A stretch of 64,000 bases of DNA. Source: Arthrobacter woluwensis (lineage in GTDB: Bacteria; Actinomycetota; Actinomycetes; Actinomycetales; Micrococcaceae). The first letter of the stretch is position 1, and each line of letters begins with the position of its first letter. Location of the stretch: NCBI RefSeq assembly GCF_900105345.1, contig NZ_FNSN01000003.1, forward strand, positions 248,001-312,000, given 5' to 3'. Positions 26,818 to 36,248 of the stretch are shown here, one piece after another. The notes beneath the pieces were generated by a model that saw only the letters and a program-made list of their open reading frames with translations, had not been told where the DNA came from and did not search any database. The translations under genes were made by a program, and so were the position numbers.

Positions 26818-28392
26818 TCAGCTCAGGAGGTCCACCTCCAGCGAATCCAACACCGCGCCCGCGCCGCCCGTGAGGGACGCCCCCACCTGGCCCGGTCCTC
26901 GGAACACCAGATCCGTCAGGACGACGAGGCCGTCCTGGGCGAAGATCTCCACCGAACCGCGGTCCAGGATGATGTCGAGCCGCAGAACACCGTCGCTCGG
27001 GGCGACCCTGACCCGCTCCACGGACGCGAACTTCTCGTGGAAGGCGACGTCGCCGCTGCTCCGGCGGTCCAGGCTGAGCACCCCCTCCTCCGGCGAGTAG
27101 CGGACGACGGCGGCCCGCTCGCCGTCGTCGAACAGGCGCAGGGTGAGGGGGGCGGCGTCCGGCCGGACCGCCAGGCGGATGCGCTGCGCGGCGTCGTCGG
27201 GGAAGTCCGCCAACGCGAAGGGTTCGCCCGGTTCCAGAGCGACGTCCCGGGCCCGCTGAAGACGCTGACCCGCGCCGGACTCGGGAAGGACCGGCTGCTG
27301 GGCGAGCCGCAGGCCGTCCGGCGTGGAGACCAGGGCGGCCCGCCGCGCGAGCGTCATCCCGGAGCGCCACGGGTCCGTGGGCGTCTGGACGGCGTAGTCC
27401 CAATTGCTCATCCAGCCGATCAGGACGCGGCCCTCGCCGGGGGCGCTGTCGAAGGAGACGGTCGCGTAGCAGTCGCGCCCGTGGTCCAGCCAGAGGCAGT
27501 CCGCGAGGCGGCGCGCCGGGGACACGTCCGAGGCAGGGCCGTCCGCGTCCACGGGGCCTTCGGCCAGGAGGGACCCGTGGTCGGGGGTGAAGCGCACGCC
27601 GTCGAAGTCCCCCACGAAGTACTGGCCGCCGGAGCCGCCCGCCACGCCGCCGGGGTTCAGGTTCACGAGGAGGACCCACTTCTGCCGGCCCGGACGCTCA
27701 GGGTCCGGGAGCGGGAAGAGGTCGGGGCACTCCCAGACGCCGCCGATGGCGTTGGCCGGCCCGAACTCGCTCAGGAACTCCCAGTCCCGCAGGTTCTCCG
27801 AGCGATAGAGGACCACTTTCCTCTCCAGCGCCTCGACCGCCACGAGGAGCCAGAAGTCACCGGCGGGATCCTGGCAGCGGATGACCTTGGGGTCCCGGAA
27901 GTCGCTGGAGGCCCGGTCCAGCACCGGATTGCCGGCGAACTTGGTCCACGTGAAACCGCCGTCGAGGCTGTAGGCGAGAGACTGCGCCTGACGCCCGGCC
28001 AGGGGGTGGGGCGCCTCGTAGGCGCTCGTGTAGATCGCCACGAGGGGCGGCTGCTCGGCGGTGCCGAGCCGACTGGTGTTCCGCGCGTCGAACACGGCGC
28101 TGCCGGAGAAGATGGCCTCGCCGTCCTCGCAGGGGATGGCGACGGCGTGCTCGTCCCAGTGCACCAGATCGACGGACGTGGCGTGGCCCCAGGACATGTT
28201 GCCCCAGACGTTCCCGAACGGGTTGTTCTGGTAGTAGAGGTGGTAGAGCCCGTGGTGGTAAATGAGGCCGTTGGGATCATTGAGCCAGGTGCTCGCCGCC
28301 GTGTAGTGCAGGACGGGGCGGCGGTCCGGAGTCTCGAACCTCACACGTGTTAGGTCAAGGGTGTCGAGAGAGGCGCAGGGGTTGTGGGGCAT
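26818..28392 (-). CDS. Glycoside hydrolase family 32 (levanase/invertase-type beta-fructosidase)
   Basis: Hydrolyses beta-fructosides such as sucrose, levan or inulin. 524 residues. All GH32 catalytic motifs are present: nucleophile Asp39 in WLNDPNG, transition-state Asp167 in RDP, and acid/base Glu221 in WECPDLF. A C-terminal beta-sandwich domain (EIFAQDGLVVLTDLVF) completes the fold. I see no signal peptide, so the enzyme is probably cytoplasmic and acts on imported oligofructosides. ATG 28392 is reported; ATG 28410 is in frame and neither has a clear Shine-Dalgarno. The gene sits alone between ftsH and hpt, without transporter or LacI regulator, inside an otherwise conserved block. Confidence 0.92.
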   Translation of the reverse strand: MPHNPCASLDTLDLTRVRFETPDRRPVLHYTAASTWLNDPNGLIYHHGLYHLYYQNNPFGNVWGNMSWGHATSVDLVHWDEHAVAIPCEDGEAIFSGSAVFDARNTSRLGTAEQPPLVAIYTSAYEAPHPLAGRQAQSLAYSLDGGFTWTKFAGNPVLDRASSDFRDPKVIRCQDPAGDFWLLVAVEALERKVVLYRSENLRDWEFLSEFGPANAIGGVWECPDLFPLPDPERPGRQKWVLLVNLNPGGVAGGSGGQYFVGDFDGVRFTPDHGSLLAEGPVDADGPASDVSPARRLADCLWLDHGRDCYATVSFDSAPGEGRVLIGWMSNWDYAVQTPTDPWRSGMTLARRAALVSTPDGLRLAQQPVLPESGAGQRLQRARDVALEPGEPFALADFPDDAAQRIRLAVRPDAAPLTLRLFDDGERAAVVRYSPEEGVLSLDRRSSGDVAFHEKFASVERVRVAPSDGVLRLDIILDRGSVEIFAQDGLVVLTDLVFRGPGQVGASLTGGAGAVLDSLEVDLLS

Positions 28393-28537
28393 GGAGACAT
28401 TAAACGGCATCCGGGCCGGGAAGGGTAGCCGGGGTGATGGCTCGGGAGCCCGAGCGGCCATGACCGGGACCCGTGAGTTCCCTCTCCCCAGCCCCCCGCT
28501 CTCTGGAATCCACTGTTTCCGCGCCCAGATTCGTCAT

Positions 28538-28559
28538 TTGCGCCTCAATTGGGGCGCAA
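28538..28559. promoter_or_regulatory. 22-bp palindrome upstream of the GH32 gene
   Basis: TTGCGCC and GGCGCAA flank a central CAATTG with one mismatched pair, about 146 bp upstream of the GH32 start. Size and symmetry suit a LacI/sugar-regulator operator, though no regulator is nearby. It lies next to the larger hpt-distal palindrome and could also be an RNA hairpin. Confidence 0.35.
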
Positions 28560-28610
28560 GAGGGGAACTAGGGCGCAGGGCCAGGCGAAGAACATGGACC
28601 TGGACAGCAC

Positions 28611-28680
28611 GGAACCCCGCCCTGAACACCTCCGGCTGTTGCAGCGCGGGCGGTGTCCGGACGGGGTTCCGGAAGAAGGT
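28611..28680. repeat. Intergenic palindrome downstream of hpt
   Basis: GGAACCCCG (28611-28619) pairs with CGGGGTTCC (28672-28680), and an inner GAACACC/GGTGTCC stem continues the dyad with small bulges, giving arms of about 20 bp around a 21-nt centre. It starts 2 bp after the hpt stop and has no U-tract. Size and position match the other long palindromes, but the sequence is unlike theirs. Confidence 0.65.
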
Positions 28681-28682
28681 GC

Positions 28683-29234
28683 CTACTCGTAGACGTGCGG
28701 GGCCAGGCTGCCCACGAAGTCCAGGTTGCGGTACTTCTCGGCGTAGTCGAGGCCGTAGCCCACCACGAACTCGTTGGGGATGTCCTTGCCGACGTACTTG
28801 ACGTCGATCTCGACCTTGGCGGCATCCGGCTTGCGCAGCATGGTGCAGATCTCCACGCTCGCGGGGCCACGGGACTCCAGGTTCGCCTTGAGCCAGGAGA
28901 GGGTCAGGCCGGAGTCGATGATGTCCTCGACGATCAGGACGTGCTTGCCCAGCAGGTCCGTCTCGAGGTCCTTGATGATGCGGACGACGCCGGAGGACTG
29001 CGTGCCGGAGCCGTAGGACGACACGGCCATCCAGTCCATGGTCACGTGGCTGTGCAGCGCCCTCGCCAGGTCCGCCATGACCATGACGGCGCCCTTCAGC
29101 ACACCCACGATCAGCAGATCGCGCCCTTCGTAATCCTTGTCGATCTGAGCGGCGAGTTCCGTGATGCGCTGCTGGATCTCCTCCTTGGTGAGAAGAATTT
29201 CCTTGAGATCTGCCTGGACGTCCTGCGAATCCAC
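28683..29234 (-). CDS. hpt: Hypoxanthine phosphoribosyltransferase
   Basis: Purine salvage: converts hypoxanthine or guanine plus PRPP to IMP or GMP. 183 residues. The PRPP-binding motif is [17 protein letters not shown], and [16 protein letters not shown] is the flexible loop. It lies 17 bp after tilS, an order conserved in many Gram-positive bacteria (tilS-hpt-ftsH). Here a fructosidase gene separates hpt from ftsH. Confidence 0.97.
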   Translation of the reverse strand: MDSQDVQADLKEILLTKEEIQQRITELAAQIDKDYEGRDLLIVGVLKGAVMVMADLARALHSHVTMDWMAVSSYGSGTQSSGVVRIIKDLETDLLGKHVLIVEDIIDSGLTLSWLKANLESRGPASVEICTMLRKPDAAKVEIDVKYVGKDIPNEFVVGYGLDYAEKYRNLDFVGSLAPHVYE

Positions 29235-29251
29235 CCTGACTCCTGTTGTTT

Positions 29252-30565
29252 CTAGCCTTGGCCTGTCAGTCCCGCGTCTGCCGCGCGACCCCCGGTACTC
29301 CTGAGCACCAGTTTCCCATACTCCCCGCCGCCCCTGCGCGCCCCTTTGGGCCTCGGCAGGCGATGCACGCTCACCTTGCCCGGCAGCTGCACGGGACCCG
29401 CGCTTCCCTGTCGTTTCAGGAGTGCGACGGCGGCCTGGAGCCTTTCATAGCTCGGCGAACCGCCGAGCGCGGTCACCGCGAGTGCGACGACTCTCACACG
29501 CAGCGCCTCCGGAAGGTCGCGGAGCCCCTGCTCGGGAAGCTCGAGGGCGCCGTCCTCACGAATCACCGCCAGTGCGGCGAAGTGCCGGTCGGCCTCGGCG
29601 TCCAGGTAGGCGGCGTCCGCCGCGAGGATGTGGGCCGAGCGGTGCAGCGACTCCGCGACGCCGGGTCCTAGCTGCTGCTCCAGGAAGGGCAGCACCACGG
29701 TCCGCACGCGGGAGCGCGCGAAGGCGGGATCGGCGTTGCTCGGGTCCTGCCAGGTCTCCAGCCCCTCCGCCTCGCACACGGCTTCCGTGTCCTCGCGGCG
29801 CAGGTCCAGGAACGGCCGCAGGTAGCTCCCGCCGGAGAAGTCCCGACGGCGGGGGATGCCCGACAGCGCGCGAGTCCCGGAACCGCGGGCGAGGGCGAGG
29901 AGGACCTGTTCGGCCTGGTCGTCCAGGGTGTGGCCGAGCAGGACCACCTGGGCGCCGGCGTCACGGGCGGCCGCTTCCAGGGCTTCATGCCGCACGGCCC
30001 GGGCCGAGGCTTCGGGACCGTCCCCCGTGTCCGGGACCGTCACGGCGACCACCCGGACGGGGTCCAGACCGAGCTCCCGCGCCTGGTCCGCCGCACGCCG
30101 GGCGACCTCGGCGGACCCTTCCTGCAGCTGATGATCCACCACGACGGCACCGGCCTCGAACATACCGCCTCGGGCATAGAAAGCCGTCGCGGCGGCCAAG
30201 GCGAGGGAATCGGGGCCGCCACTGAGAGCGACGAGCACCCGCAGAGGCCCGTCACCTGCGGCATCCTTGGCCTGCTGACCACGCGCCATATTCCTCGGCA
30301 GGTATCCTTCGCCCTCCAGCGCCTGACGCAGGTGCAGGCGGGCCGTCCCCAGGACCGGCGCGAGCCGCCCCTTGCTGCGGCGTCCGCGGGGCCGGGTGCC
30401 AGGGGCGGAGGACGCGTCGGCATCAGCCCCGGCGGACTCAGGGTCTCCGGCGGCGGGCCGGACAGAGGAGGACGCGGAGGGTGCGGTGCCGGCGGCGTCC
30501 ACCGAGCCGGGCACAGCGGTCGTGACGCCTTGCGCGGGAGCCGGCGGGAACTCCGCCTCAGACAC
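29252..30565 (-). CDS. tilS: tRNA(Ile)-lysidine synthase TilS with N-terminal extension
   Basis: Modifies C34 of the AUA-reading tRNA-Ile. The PP-loop is [17 protein letters not shown], followed by [24 protein letters not shown] and the C-terminal substrate-binding region ([16 protein letters not shown]). With GTG 30565 as start (GTG overlaps the upstream stop region) the protein has 437 residues. The first 65 or so are Pro/Ala/Ser-rich and probably disordered, then a basic segment and a helix ([18 protein letters not shown]) precede the catalytic fold. A start at the ATG of MARGQQAKD would remove that helix, which looks native, so the longer form is favoured. Exact start is uncertain. Confidence 0.9.
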   Translation of the reverse strand: MSEAEFPPAPAQGVTTAVPGSVDAAGTAPSASSSVRPAAGDPESAGADADASSAPGTRPRGRRSKGRLAPVLGTARLHLRQALEGEGYLPRNMARGQQAKDAAGDGPLRVLVALSGGPDSLALAAATAFYARGGMFEAGAVVVDHQLQEGSAEVARRAADQARELGLDPVRVVAVTVPDTGDGPEASARAVRHEALEAAARDAGAQVVLLGHTLDDQAEQVLLALARGSGTRALSGIPRRRDFSGGSYLRPFLDLRREDTEAVCEAEGLETWQDPSNADPAFARSRVRTVVLPFLEQQLGPGVAESLHRSAHILAADAAYLDAEADRHFAALAVIREDGALELPEQGLRDLPEALRVRVVALAVTALGGSPSYERLQAAVALLKRQGSAGPVQLPGKVSVHRLPRPKGARRGGGEYGKLVLRSTGGRAADAGLTGQG

Positions 30566-31664
30566 CGCCGGCGAGCCCCATGCGCACGAGCCAAGTGTCG
30601 GCGTCGTGGATCTCGGCCTCGGTGGGGAGGTTCTCGGGGCGTTCCCAGACCTTGTTGAAGCCCTCCATCCCCACGCGGTCCACCACGGCGCGGACGAAGC
30701 GCGCGCCGTCCGTGTACTGCCGCATCTTGGCGTCCAGACCGAGCAGACGCCGGAAGAACTTCTCCACCACGCCGCGGTCCTTGCCGCGCGCACTGAACCG
30801 CTGCCGGATGGTGCGGACACTGGGCACGACGTCGGCGTCGACCGCGTCCATGACCACATTGGCGTGGCCTTCCAGCAGGCTCATGATGCCGGTGAGGCGC
30901 GACATGATCGCCTTCTCCTCCGGGCCCTGCAGCAGGTCCGTGATCGAGCCCTTGGGGGCGTCCGGGTCCTGGCGTTCCTCCTTCAGGGACACCACGGCGC
31001 GGGAGGCCCGTTCGAGGAAGGACCCGGCGTTGTCCACCAGGGAGCCGCTCAGCTGACCGATCTGCTCCATCATGAAGCCGGCCAGCCACGGCGCCGCGGC
31101 GAACTGCACGCGATGGGTCTGTTCGTGCAGGCACACCCAGAGGCGGAAGTCGTCCGGGTCCACCCCCAGCTGTCGTTCGATCTCCACGATGTTCGGCGCG
31201 ACCAGGAGGAGACGTCCCGCCTGGCCCTCACCCTGGTTCAGATGGGCGGAGAACGGCTCGTACTGGCCGAGGACCTTGCTGGAGAGGAAGGCCAGCACCG
31301 AACCCATCTGCGCCCCGGTGATCGCCCCGCCCACCTTCGCGCCGCCAGGGGTCATGTCCTTGGCCAGCCGCTCCCGGAACGCGTGCAGGGCCGGCGTCAT
31401 CATGGCCGCGAAGCCCTGCGTGTTGGCCTTGGACCAGCCGGCCCGGTCCACCACGAGGACCTGGGAGTCCCGCAGATCCCGGGCGGCTTCGAGACCGGTG
31501 ATGCGGTGGACATGCTCCACCGAGGCGTCCGCCTTGGCCCGGATGTCCTCCACCGCGGCGGCGATCTCGGCCGGCCGCAATCGGGGGCCTGCCGGTGCGA
31601 GCCGCGCCGCGGTGGCCGCGGCCAGGTTCCAGTCGATGAGTGCGGGTGTGGACTGAGAGCTCAT
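30558..31664 (-). CDS. DUF2342 zinc-dependent metalloprotease-like protein
   Basis: 368 residues. The HEQTH sequence (in WVCLHEQTHRVQFAAAPWL) is a gluzincin-type HExxH variant and EGHANVVMDAVD could supply the third ligand region. The family (DUF2342, sometimes labelled coenzyme F420 biosynthesis-associated protein) is typical of actinobacteria and usually lies directly upstream of tilS, as here, where the genes overlap by 8 bp. Substrate unknown. It is annotated as a putative hydrolase from motif evidence only. Confidence 0.9.
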   Translation of the reverse strand: MSSQSTPALIDWNLAAATAARLAPAGPRLRPAEIAAAVEDIRAKADASVEHVHRITGLEAARDLRDSQVLVVDRAGWSKANTQGFAAMMTPALHAFRERLAKDMTPGGAKVGGAITGAQMGSVLAFLSSKVLGQYEPFSAHLNQGEGQAGRLLLVAPNIVEIERQLGVDPDDFRLWVCLHEQTHRVQFAAAPWLAGFMMEQIGQLSGSLVDNAGSFLERASRAVVSLKEERQDPDAPKGSITDLLQGPEEKAIMSRLTGIMSLLEGHANVVMDAVDADVVPSVRTIRQRFSARGKDRGVVEKFFRRLLGLDAKMRQYTDGARFVRAVVDRVGMEGFNKVWERPENLPTEAEIHDADTWLVRMGLAGGV

Positions 31665-31729
31665 GTCACCATCCTGCCCTACCGGGCTGACAGTTCACCG
31701 GGCTTCCGGTCCGACGCGGGTGGAGCGTC

Positions 31730-33139
31730 TCAGCGGCAGCCGCAGCCGGCCAGCACGGTCGCCGAGTCGTCGAGGGCGGCCTTGTTCCCGGCCGCGCCCG
31801 GGGTGAGGCCGTTGCCGATGAAGGAGAAGACCAGGAGCCTGCCGTCCGCGTCCACCACGTAGCCGGAGAGGCTCAGCACGGTGTTGAGCGTGCCGGTCTT
31901 CGCCCGGACAAGGCCTGCGCCGCCCCTGCTGGAGGCGTCTCCGTAGCGGGCGTTGAGGGTTCCGCTGAGGCCCGCCACCGGGAATCCGTCCAGCGCGGAG
32001 CGCAGGGCGGCGTTGGAACCGGTCGTCATGAGCCGGATCAGCGCCGCGAACTGGGCGGGGCTCACCCGGTTGGCGGCCGACAGCCCACTCAGGTCCGCGA
32101 TCACCATGCCGCGTGTGTCCAGTCCGAGCTGATCGAGTTCACTCCGGACGGCCGCGATCGCGCCGGCATAACTTCCGGGACGGCCGGACTTCACGGCGAC
32201 CATCCGCCCCAGGACGTCGGTCAGGAAGTTGTCCGAGTGCTGGAGCATCCAGGACACCTGTTCGGCGACCGTGGCGGACTCCACGCCGGCCAGGACCTCG
32301 CCCGACCCGGCCTTGCCGCCGGCCACGAAGGTGAGAGGGCTCCCGCCGGTCGCGCCCGCCGTGGTGAGCGCGGCCAGGAACGCCTTGACCACGGTGGCGG
32401 TCTGATCCTGCGGGCGCGGTCCGGTGAGCACATCGGGGTCCGTGCGGGCGGAGTTCAGCGCCATCGGTGCGACGGGAGCGGTCTCCCCCGCCTCGACGTC
32501 GCCCGGGTCCACGGCAGGGTTCAGCGCCGGGCCGCTGAACAGCCCGTCGTCGCCCGCCACCGACACCTTGCCCTTCACCCCGGCCGCCCGCAGCTGCGCG
32601 ACCGTGCGGGTGGCGAGGGTCGCCAGTCCGGCGTGGCCCATGATCTCGTCCGGCTGCGAAGTGCCCGCGGTGAGCAGCACGTCTCCCCCGCCCCGGATCG
32701 TCAGGGAGGACGGACCCGTGCGGACGACCTCGGTCGTGAAGCGGCTGTCCGGGCCGAGAGCCTGGAGCGCCGCCGCCGCGGTCAGGAGTTTCATATTGGA
32801 CGCCGGAGTGCGAGCCTCGCCCGCGGTGCGTGAATACAGCACCGCCCCCGTCTCCGCGTCCAGGACCTGGGCGGAGAAGCTCCCCGCGCCGTCGGGCACC
32901 AGGGTCTTGGCGAGCAGGGCGGACAGCGCGGACGACGACGGCTGCGGCGCCCCGGAGCGCAAGGAGCCACTCTGCGGGGCCGGGGTCGAGGGCGGCAGCT
33001 GCCAGGGCGGGGTGCTGACGGCGGGCCCCGGCATGGCCGGGAACGAGGCGCCGGACCAGTGGAATCCGAGGGGGACGATCAGGGCCAGCAGCACCAGGAC
33101 CAGGAGTGCCGAACCCGCGGCGCGCGCCACCCTGCTCAT
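31730..33139 (-). CDS. dacB: D-alanyl-D-alanine carboxypeptidase/endopeptidase (PBP4, class C)
   Basis: Trims or cleaves peptidoglycan cross-links outside the membrane. 469 residues. The N-terminal segment [20 protein letters not shown] is a signal anchor, followed by a Pro-rich linker. The penicillin-binding motifs are all present: SxxK as S114-NMK117, SxN as SDN in LQHSDNFL, and KTG in VRAKTGTLN. The extra domain between SxxK and SxN is typical of PBP4/DacB. ATG 33139 is chosen because AGGGGA lies 9 bp upstream; ATG 33181 is in frame but adds a charged stretch. The C-terminus is CGCR. Confidence 0.93.
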   Translation of the reverse strand: MSRVARAAGSALLVLVLLALIVPLGFHWSGASFPAMPGPAVSTPPWQLPPSTPAPQSGSLRSGAPQPSSSALSALLAKTLVPDGAGSFSAQVLDAETGAVLYSRTAGEARTPASNMKLLTAAAALQALGPDSRFTTEVVRTGPSSLTIRGGGDVLLTAGTSQPDEIMGHAGLATLATRTVAQLRAAGVKGKVSVAGDDGLFSGPALNPAVDPGDVEAGETAPVAPMALNSARTDPDVLTGPRPQDQTATVVKAFLAALTTAGATGGSPLTFVAGGKAGSGEVLAGVESATVAEQVSWMLQHSDNFLTDVLGRMVAVKSGRPGSYAGAIAAVRSELDQLGLDTRGMVIADLSGLSAANRVSPAQFAALIRLMTTGSNAALRSALDGFPVAGLSGTLNARYGDASSRGGAGLVRAKTGTLNTVLSLSGYVVDADGRLLVFSFIGNGLTPGAAGNKAALDDSATVLAGCGCR

Positions 33140-33317
33140 GTGCGTGAATCCCCTGTCACCGTCCCGGCCCGGCGGCGTCATGGGCCTGCTGCGGGCTGCC
33201 CGGCCGGAGAAAATCCCAGGCCGTGGCTATATCCTCAATAGTAGTCGGCGGCAGGGTCATCAGCCTGCCGCTCAGTACCTCACGCCGCGAGGCGGCACGA
33301 CAAGCTACGGAGTTCCC

Positions 33318-33806
33318 ATGAAGCACGACGTCACGATCGAGATCCCGCGCGGCTCCCGCGTCAAGTACGAAGTGGACCACGAGACCGGCCGCGTCCGCCT
33401 GGACCGCGTCCTCTTCACCTCGATGCAGTACCCCACCCACTACGGTTTCTTCGACGACACCCTGGGTGAGGACGGCGACCCGCTGGACGCCCTGGTGTAC
33501 TACCCGGATGTGGACCTGTTCCCCGGCATCGTCATGGAAGCCCGCCCGATCGCCATCTTCAACATGGAGGACGAGGCCGGCGGCGATGCCAAGGTCGTCT
33601 GCGTGCCGGCCGACAAGCGCTTCGACCACCTGCAGGAGATCGGCGATCTGGACGAGTTCCTGATCAAGGAGATCGAGCACTTCTTCACCCGCTACAAGGA
33701 CCTCGAGCCGGGCAAGTGGGTCAAGGCCGCCGGCTGGTCGGACCGCGCCGCCGCCGAGGCCGAGCTCCAGGCCTCCATCGAGCGTTTCCAGGCCCAGGGC
33801 CACTGA
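33318..33806 (+). CDS. ppa: Inorganic pyrophosphatase, family I
   Basis: Hydrolyses pyrophosphate. 162 residues. The metal-binding signature is [14 protein letters not shown], and [14 protein letters not shown] supplies the N-terminal substrate residues. A large frame continues upstream, but the fold begins exactly at ATG 33318. It is divergent from dacB and ends 25 bp before a long hairpin terminator. Confidence 0.97.
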   Translation: MKHDVTIEIPRGSRVKYEVDHETGRVRLDRVLFTSMQYPTHYGFFDDTLGEDGDPLDALVYYPDVDLFPGIVMEARPIAIFNMEDEAGGDAKVVCVPADKRFDHLQEIGDLDEFLIKEIEHFFTRYKDLEPGKWVKAAGWSDRAAAEAELQASIERFQAQGH

Positions 33807-33831
33807 TCCCCGCCGGGGCACGCCCCGGCTG

Positions 33832-33895
33832 CACGACGACGGCGACCCGCCGCGCGACTGTCACCGACGGTCCGCGGCGGGTCGCCGTCGTCGTG
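33832..33895 (+). terminator. ppa terminator hairpin, 23-bp stem
   Basis: CACGACGACGGCGACCCGCC and three further bases (33832-33854) pair perfectly with 33873-33895 around an 18-nt loop. The stem is unusually long and GC rich, and no U-tract follows. It ends about 100 bp before the next start. Confidence 0.75.
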
Positions 33896-33992
33896 GTGAC
33901 GCGGGAAGCACCCGCCCGCAGGCCACCCATTACAGTTGCAGGGAGGCCGGAAACCCGGCCCGGACCACGACCGTCCCCGGAGGCTCCCGCTC

Positions 33993-34556
33993 ATGAACAG
34001 CTACGCCGTCTGCTTCCGCGCCTCCCGCATGGCCCCGGACGCGGCCGACGCCCTGCAGGCCCTCGGGGCGCGCAAAGCCGACGCCTCGCCGTCCTGGTGG
34101 CTGATCACCCAGAGCGCCGACGACGCCGTGCGCGCGGCACTGCTGGCGCCCCGCCATCCCGGCCTGCTCGCCGCCGTCGGAGCGGCTCAGGGCGTGGACG
34201 ACACCTCGGCCCGTTTCGCGCGGGACCTGGCGACCGGCGCCATGGTGGCGCTGGAGAAGGGACAGGTCCGCTATGCGGTGGCGGTCGCCGGCGAGTCACC
34301 GGACGCTGCCCTGGATGCGGAAGGCGCGCTGCGGCTCGTGGCCCGGATCGTGGCCGACCGGTCGGAGGCCGAATGGCGCGTGGTGGACCTGCTCACGCCG
34401 GGCGTGCGCGGGCAGTACAAGACCGTGGCCTCGGCCCTCGGGATCAGCACCCAGGCGGTCAGCAAGGCGCTGAGCCGGACCGGGTGGCATGAGGAGTTCC
34501 TCGGGCGAGGCCTCGCCGCCCGGCTGCTCCGGGGAGCGGCCGGCGCCGGCGACTGA
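33993..34556 (+). CDS. Protein with C-terminal helix-turn-helix, function unknown
   Basis: 187 residues. About 115 N-terminal residues form an alpha/beta domain I do not recognise (MNSYAVCFRASRMAPDAADAL). The last 60 residues contain a plausible helix-turn-helix, QYKTVASALGISTQAVSKALSRTGWHEE, as in MarR-like or sigma-like regulators. CGGAGG precedes ATG 33993. Upstream in-frame residues look untranslated. It may be a small regulator or, like SatD-type proteins, a domain plus wHTH fusion; no target is evident. Confidence 0.75.
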   Translation: MNSYAVCFRASRMAPDAADALQALGARKADASPSWWLITQSADDAVRAALLAPRHPGLLAAVGAAQGVDDTSARFARDLATGAMVALEKGQVRYAVAVAGESPDAALDAEGALRLVARIVADRSEAEWRVVDLLTPGVRGQYKTVASALGISTQAVSKALSRTGWHEEFLGRGLAARLLRGAAGAGD

Positions 34557-34570
34557 GGCTGCCCCGGCCT

Positions 34571-35419
34571 TTACGCGAGGAGGGAACGCAGGACGCGTGC
34601 GGCGCCGTCGTCGTCCACCGAAGCGGTGATCTCGTCCGCCACGGCCCGGACCTCTTCGGGGGCCTGACCCATGGCGACGCCGCGGGCGGCCCAGGCGAGC
34701 ATCTCGACGTCGTTGCGGCCGTCGCCCATGGCGAGCGTGCGCGTGGCGTCCCAGCCGAGGGATTCCCGGAGCCGTTCGAGGGCGCTGGCCTTGGTGACGC
34801 CGGCCGCGGCGATGTCCAGCCACGCCGTCCAGCCGACCGAGTACGTGACGCCGCTCAGGCCGATGCCGGCGATCGCCTCGGTGAAGTCCTCAGACGTGTT
34901 CTCGGAGCTGAAGACCACCACGCGGACGGCTTCCGCCTCGAGCATCTCGTGGAAGTCGACGGCGGTGGCCTCGACCCCGAAGCTGGCGTCCTGGAAGCGC
35001 TCGGTGGAGAGGAACCGGCCTTCCGAGTCCTCCAGGGCGTACTTCGCGACGGGCAGGCGCTTGCGGAGGGCGGTCAGGGCCGGGGCAGGGTCGAAGGTCT
35101 CACGGTGGATGACTTCGTACCCGTCGGCCAGGGTGGGATCCAGGCGGAGCGTGACGCCGCCGTTGCAGCACACCACGTACCCTTCGGTGAGGCCGATGAG
35201 CTCGACGATCGGAAGGGTGGCGTTGAGGGAACGGCCGGTCGCGATGATCACCTGATGACCTGCGGCGACGACGGCCTGGGCGGCTTCGCGGACGCCGGGT
35301 GACATGTGGCCGTCGTGGTCCACGAGGGTGCCGTCGACGTCCAGGGCGATGAGGTGGGCGGTGGGATTCTGCTGCTGATCTTCGATGTCAGCGACTGCAT
35401 GTTCAGTCAAAATGGTCAT
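34571..35419 (-). CDS. HAD-superfamily phosphatase, Cof type (IIB)
   Basis: 282 residues. HAD motif I is DVDGTLVDHDG, motif II IIATGRS, motif III includes KASALERL, and motif IV is GDGRNDVEMLAWA. The cap between motifs II and III is of the IIB Cof type, whose members dephosphorylate sugar phosphates or flavin and pyridoxal phosphates. Substrate unknown. A 205-bp upstream gap faces the divergent DUF3592 gene. Confidence 0.9.
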   Translation of the reverse strand: MTILTEHAVADIEDQQQNPTAHLIALDVDGTLVDHDGHMSPGVREAAQAVVAAGHQVIIATGRSLNATLPIVELIGLTEGYVVCCNGGVTLRLDPTLADGYEVIHRETFDPAPALTALRKRLPVAKYALEDSEGRFLSTERFQDASFGVEATAVDFHEMLEAEAVRVVVFSSENTSEDFTEAIAGIGLSGVTYSVGWTAWLDIAAAGVTKASALERLRESLGWDATRTLAMGDGRNDVEMLAWAARGVAMGQAPEEVRAVADEITASVDDDGAARVLRSLLA

Positions 35420-35624
35420 GATTCAGTGAAGCACTCCGCGGCGCGCCGGGCCAGGAGCCAGGTCACAGCGCGGCGTGAATTCGGCGTGAACAGCCGGGCG
35501 CGGAGGTTAATACTCACAGCCTTGCGCACAGTGTGCATGTTCGCCTGGGGGGGGTCGCGGCCCGGGCGCAACGTACAGTACAAGGCGGTGGATGCTTGAT
35601 CCGTGATGGGGGAAGAGGAGCGAG

Positions 35625-36248
35625 ATGGCGGGGAACGGACCGAAGGCCCGGACGGCGACGAGCGGCGCCGGGGCCCGGGGCGCTGGGGCCAAGGTCAAGG
35701 GGTGGCTCTCCGGCGCGGTGTTCTTCGCGGTCCTCCTGGTCGGGCCGGCGTTCGCGGTGGCCGGCTTCGTGATGGTGGCCCAGGACGAGGACCTCCTCGC
35801 CCACGGGACCCGGACGCCCGGCGTCGTCGTCGCCATCGACGACGGAAAGAAGGCGAGCAACCGCCAGATCACCGCGGCCTACTCTGCCGACGGCCCCGCC
35901 TCACCGGACGGCTCGACGGTCTACCCCGAGGAGGCGAGCGGAACCCTGACCGTCCGCGCCCTGATCCCCACCGAACGCCATCCGGCCGAAGGCGAGCAGG
36001 TGACCGTGGTCTACGAGCCCGGCAACCCGTCCGACGCCGTCGTGGAGGGGTACGAGACCTGGGGGATCTTCTTCCGGGGCGTGGGCCTGTTCGTGACGTC
36101 CCTGCTGCTGATCCCGGTGGTGCTGGTGTTCCTGGTGAAGGGGATCCGGCGTCGCCGCCGCCGGCGCCTGCGAAAGAAATCCCCGGCTTTACAGACTTTC
36201 CCCGCCGCCGAAGCGCAGGGGGATGACCGTAAGTACCGGGAAAAGTAG
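35625..36248 (+). CDS. DUF3592 membrane protein
   Basis: 207 residues. Two membrane segments (about 31-53 and 147-170) enclose an extracytoplasmic beta domain with TRTPGVVVAIDDG and VTVVYEPGNPSDAVVEGYETWG, the DUF3592 pattern. A very basic stretch (IRRRRRRRLRKK) follows the second segment. GGAAGAGGAGCG precedes the ATG. Its stop codon directly abuts the stop of the convergent next gene, with no base between. Confidence 0.85.
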   Translation: MAGNGPKARTATSGAGARGAGAKVKGWLSGAVFFAVLLVGPAFAVAGFVMVAQDEDLLAHGTRTPGVVVAIDDGKKASNRQITAAYSADGPASPDGSTVYPEEASGTLTVRALIPTERHPAEGEQVTVVYEPGNPSDAVVEGYETWGIFFRGVGLFVTSLLLIPVVLVFLVKGIRRRRRRRLRKKSPALQTFPAAEAQGDDRKYREK

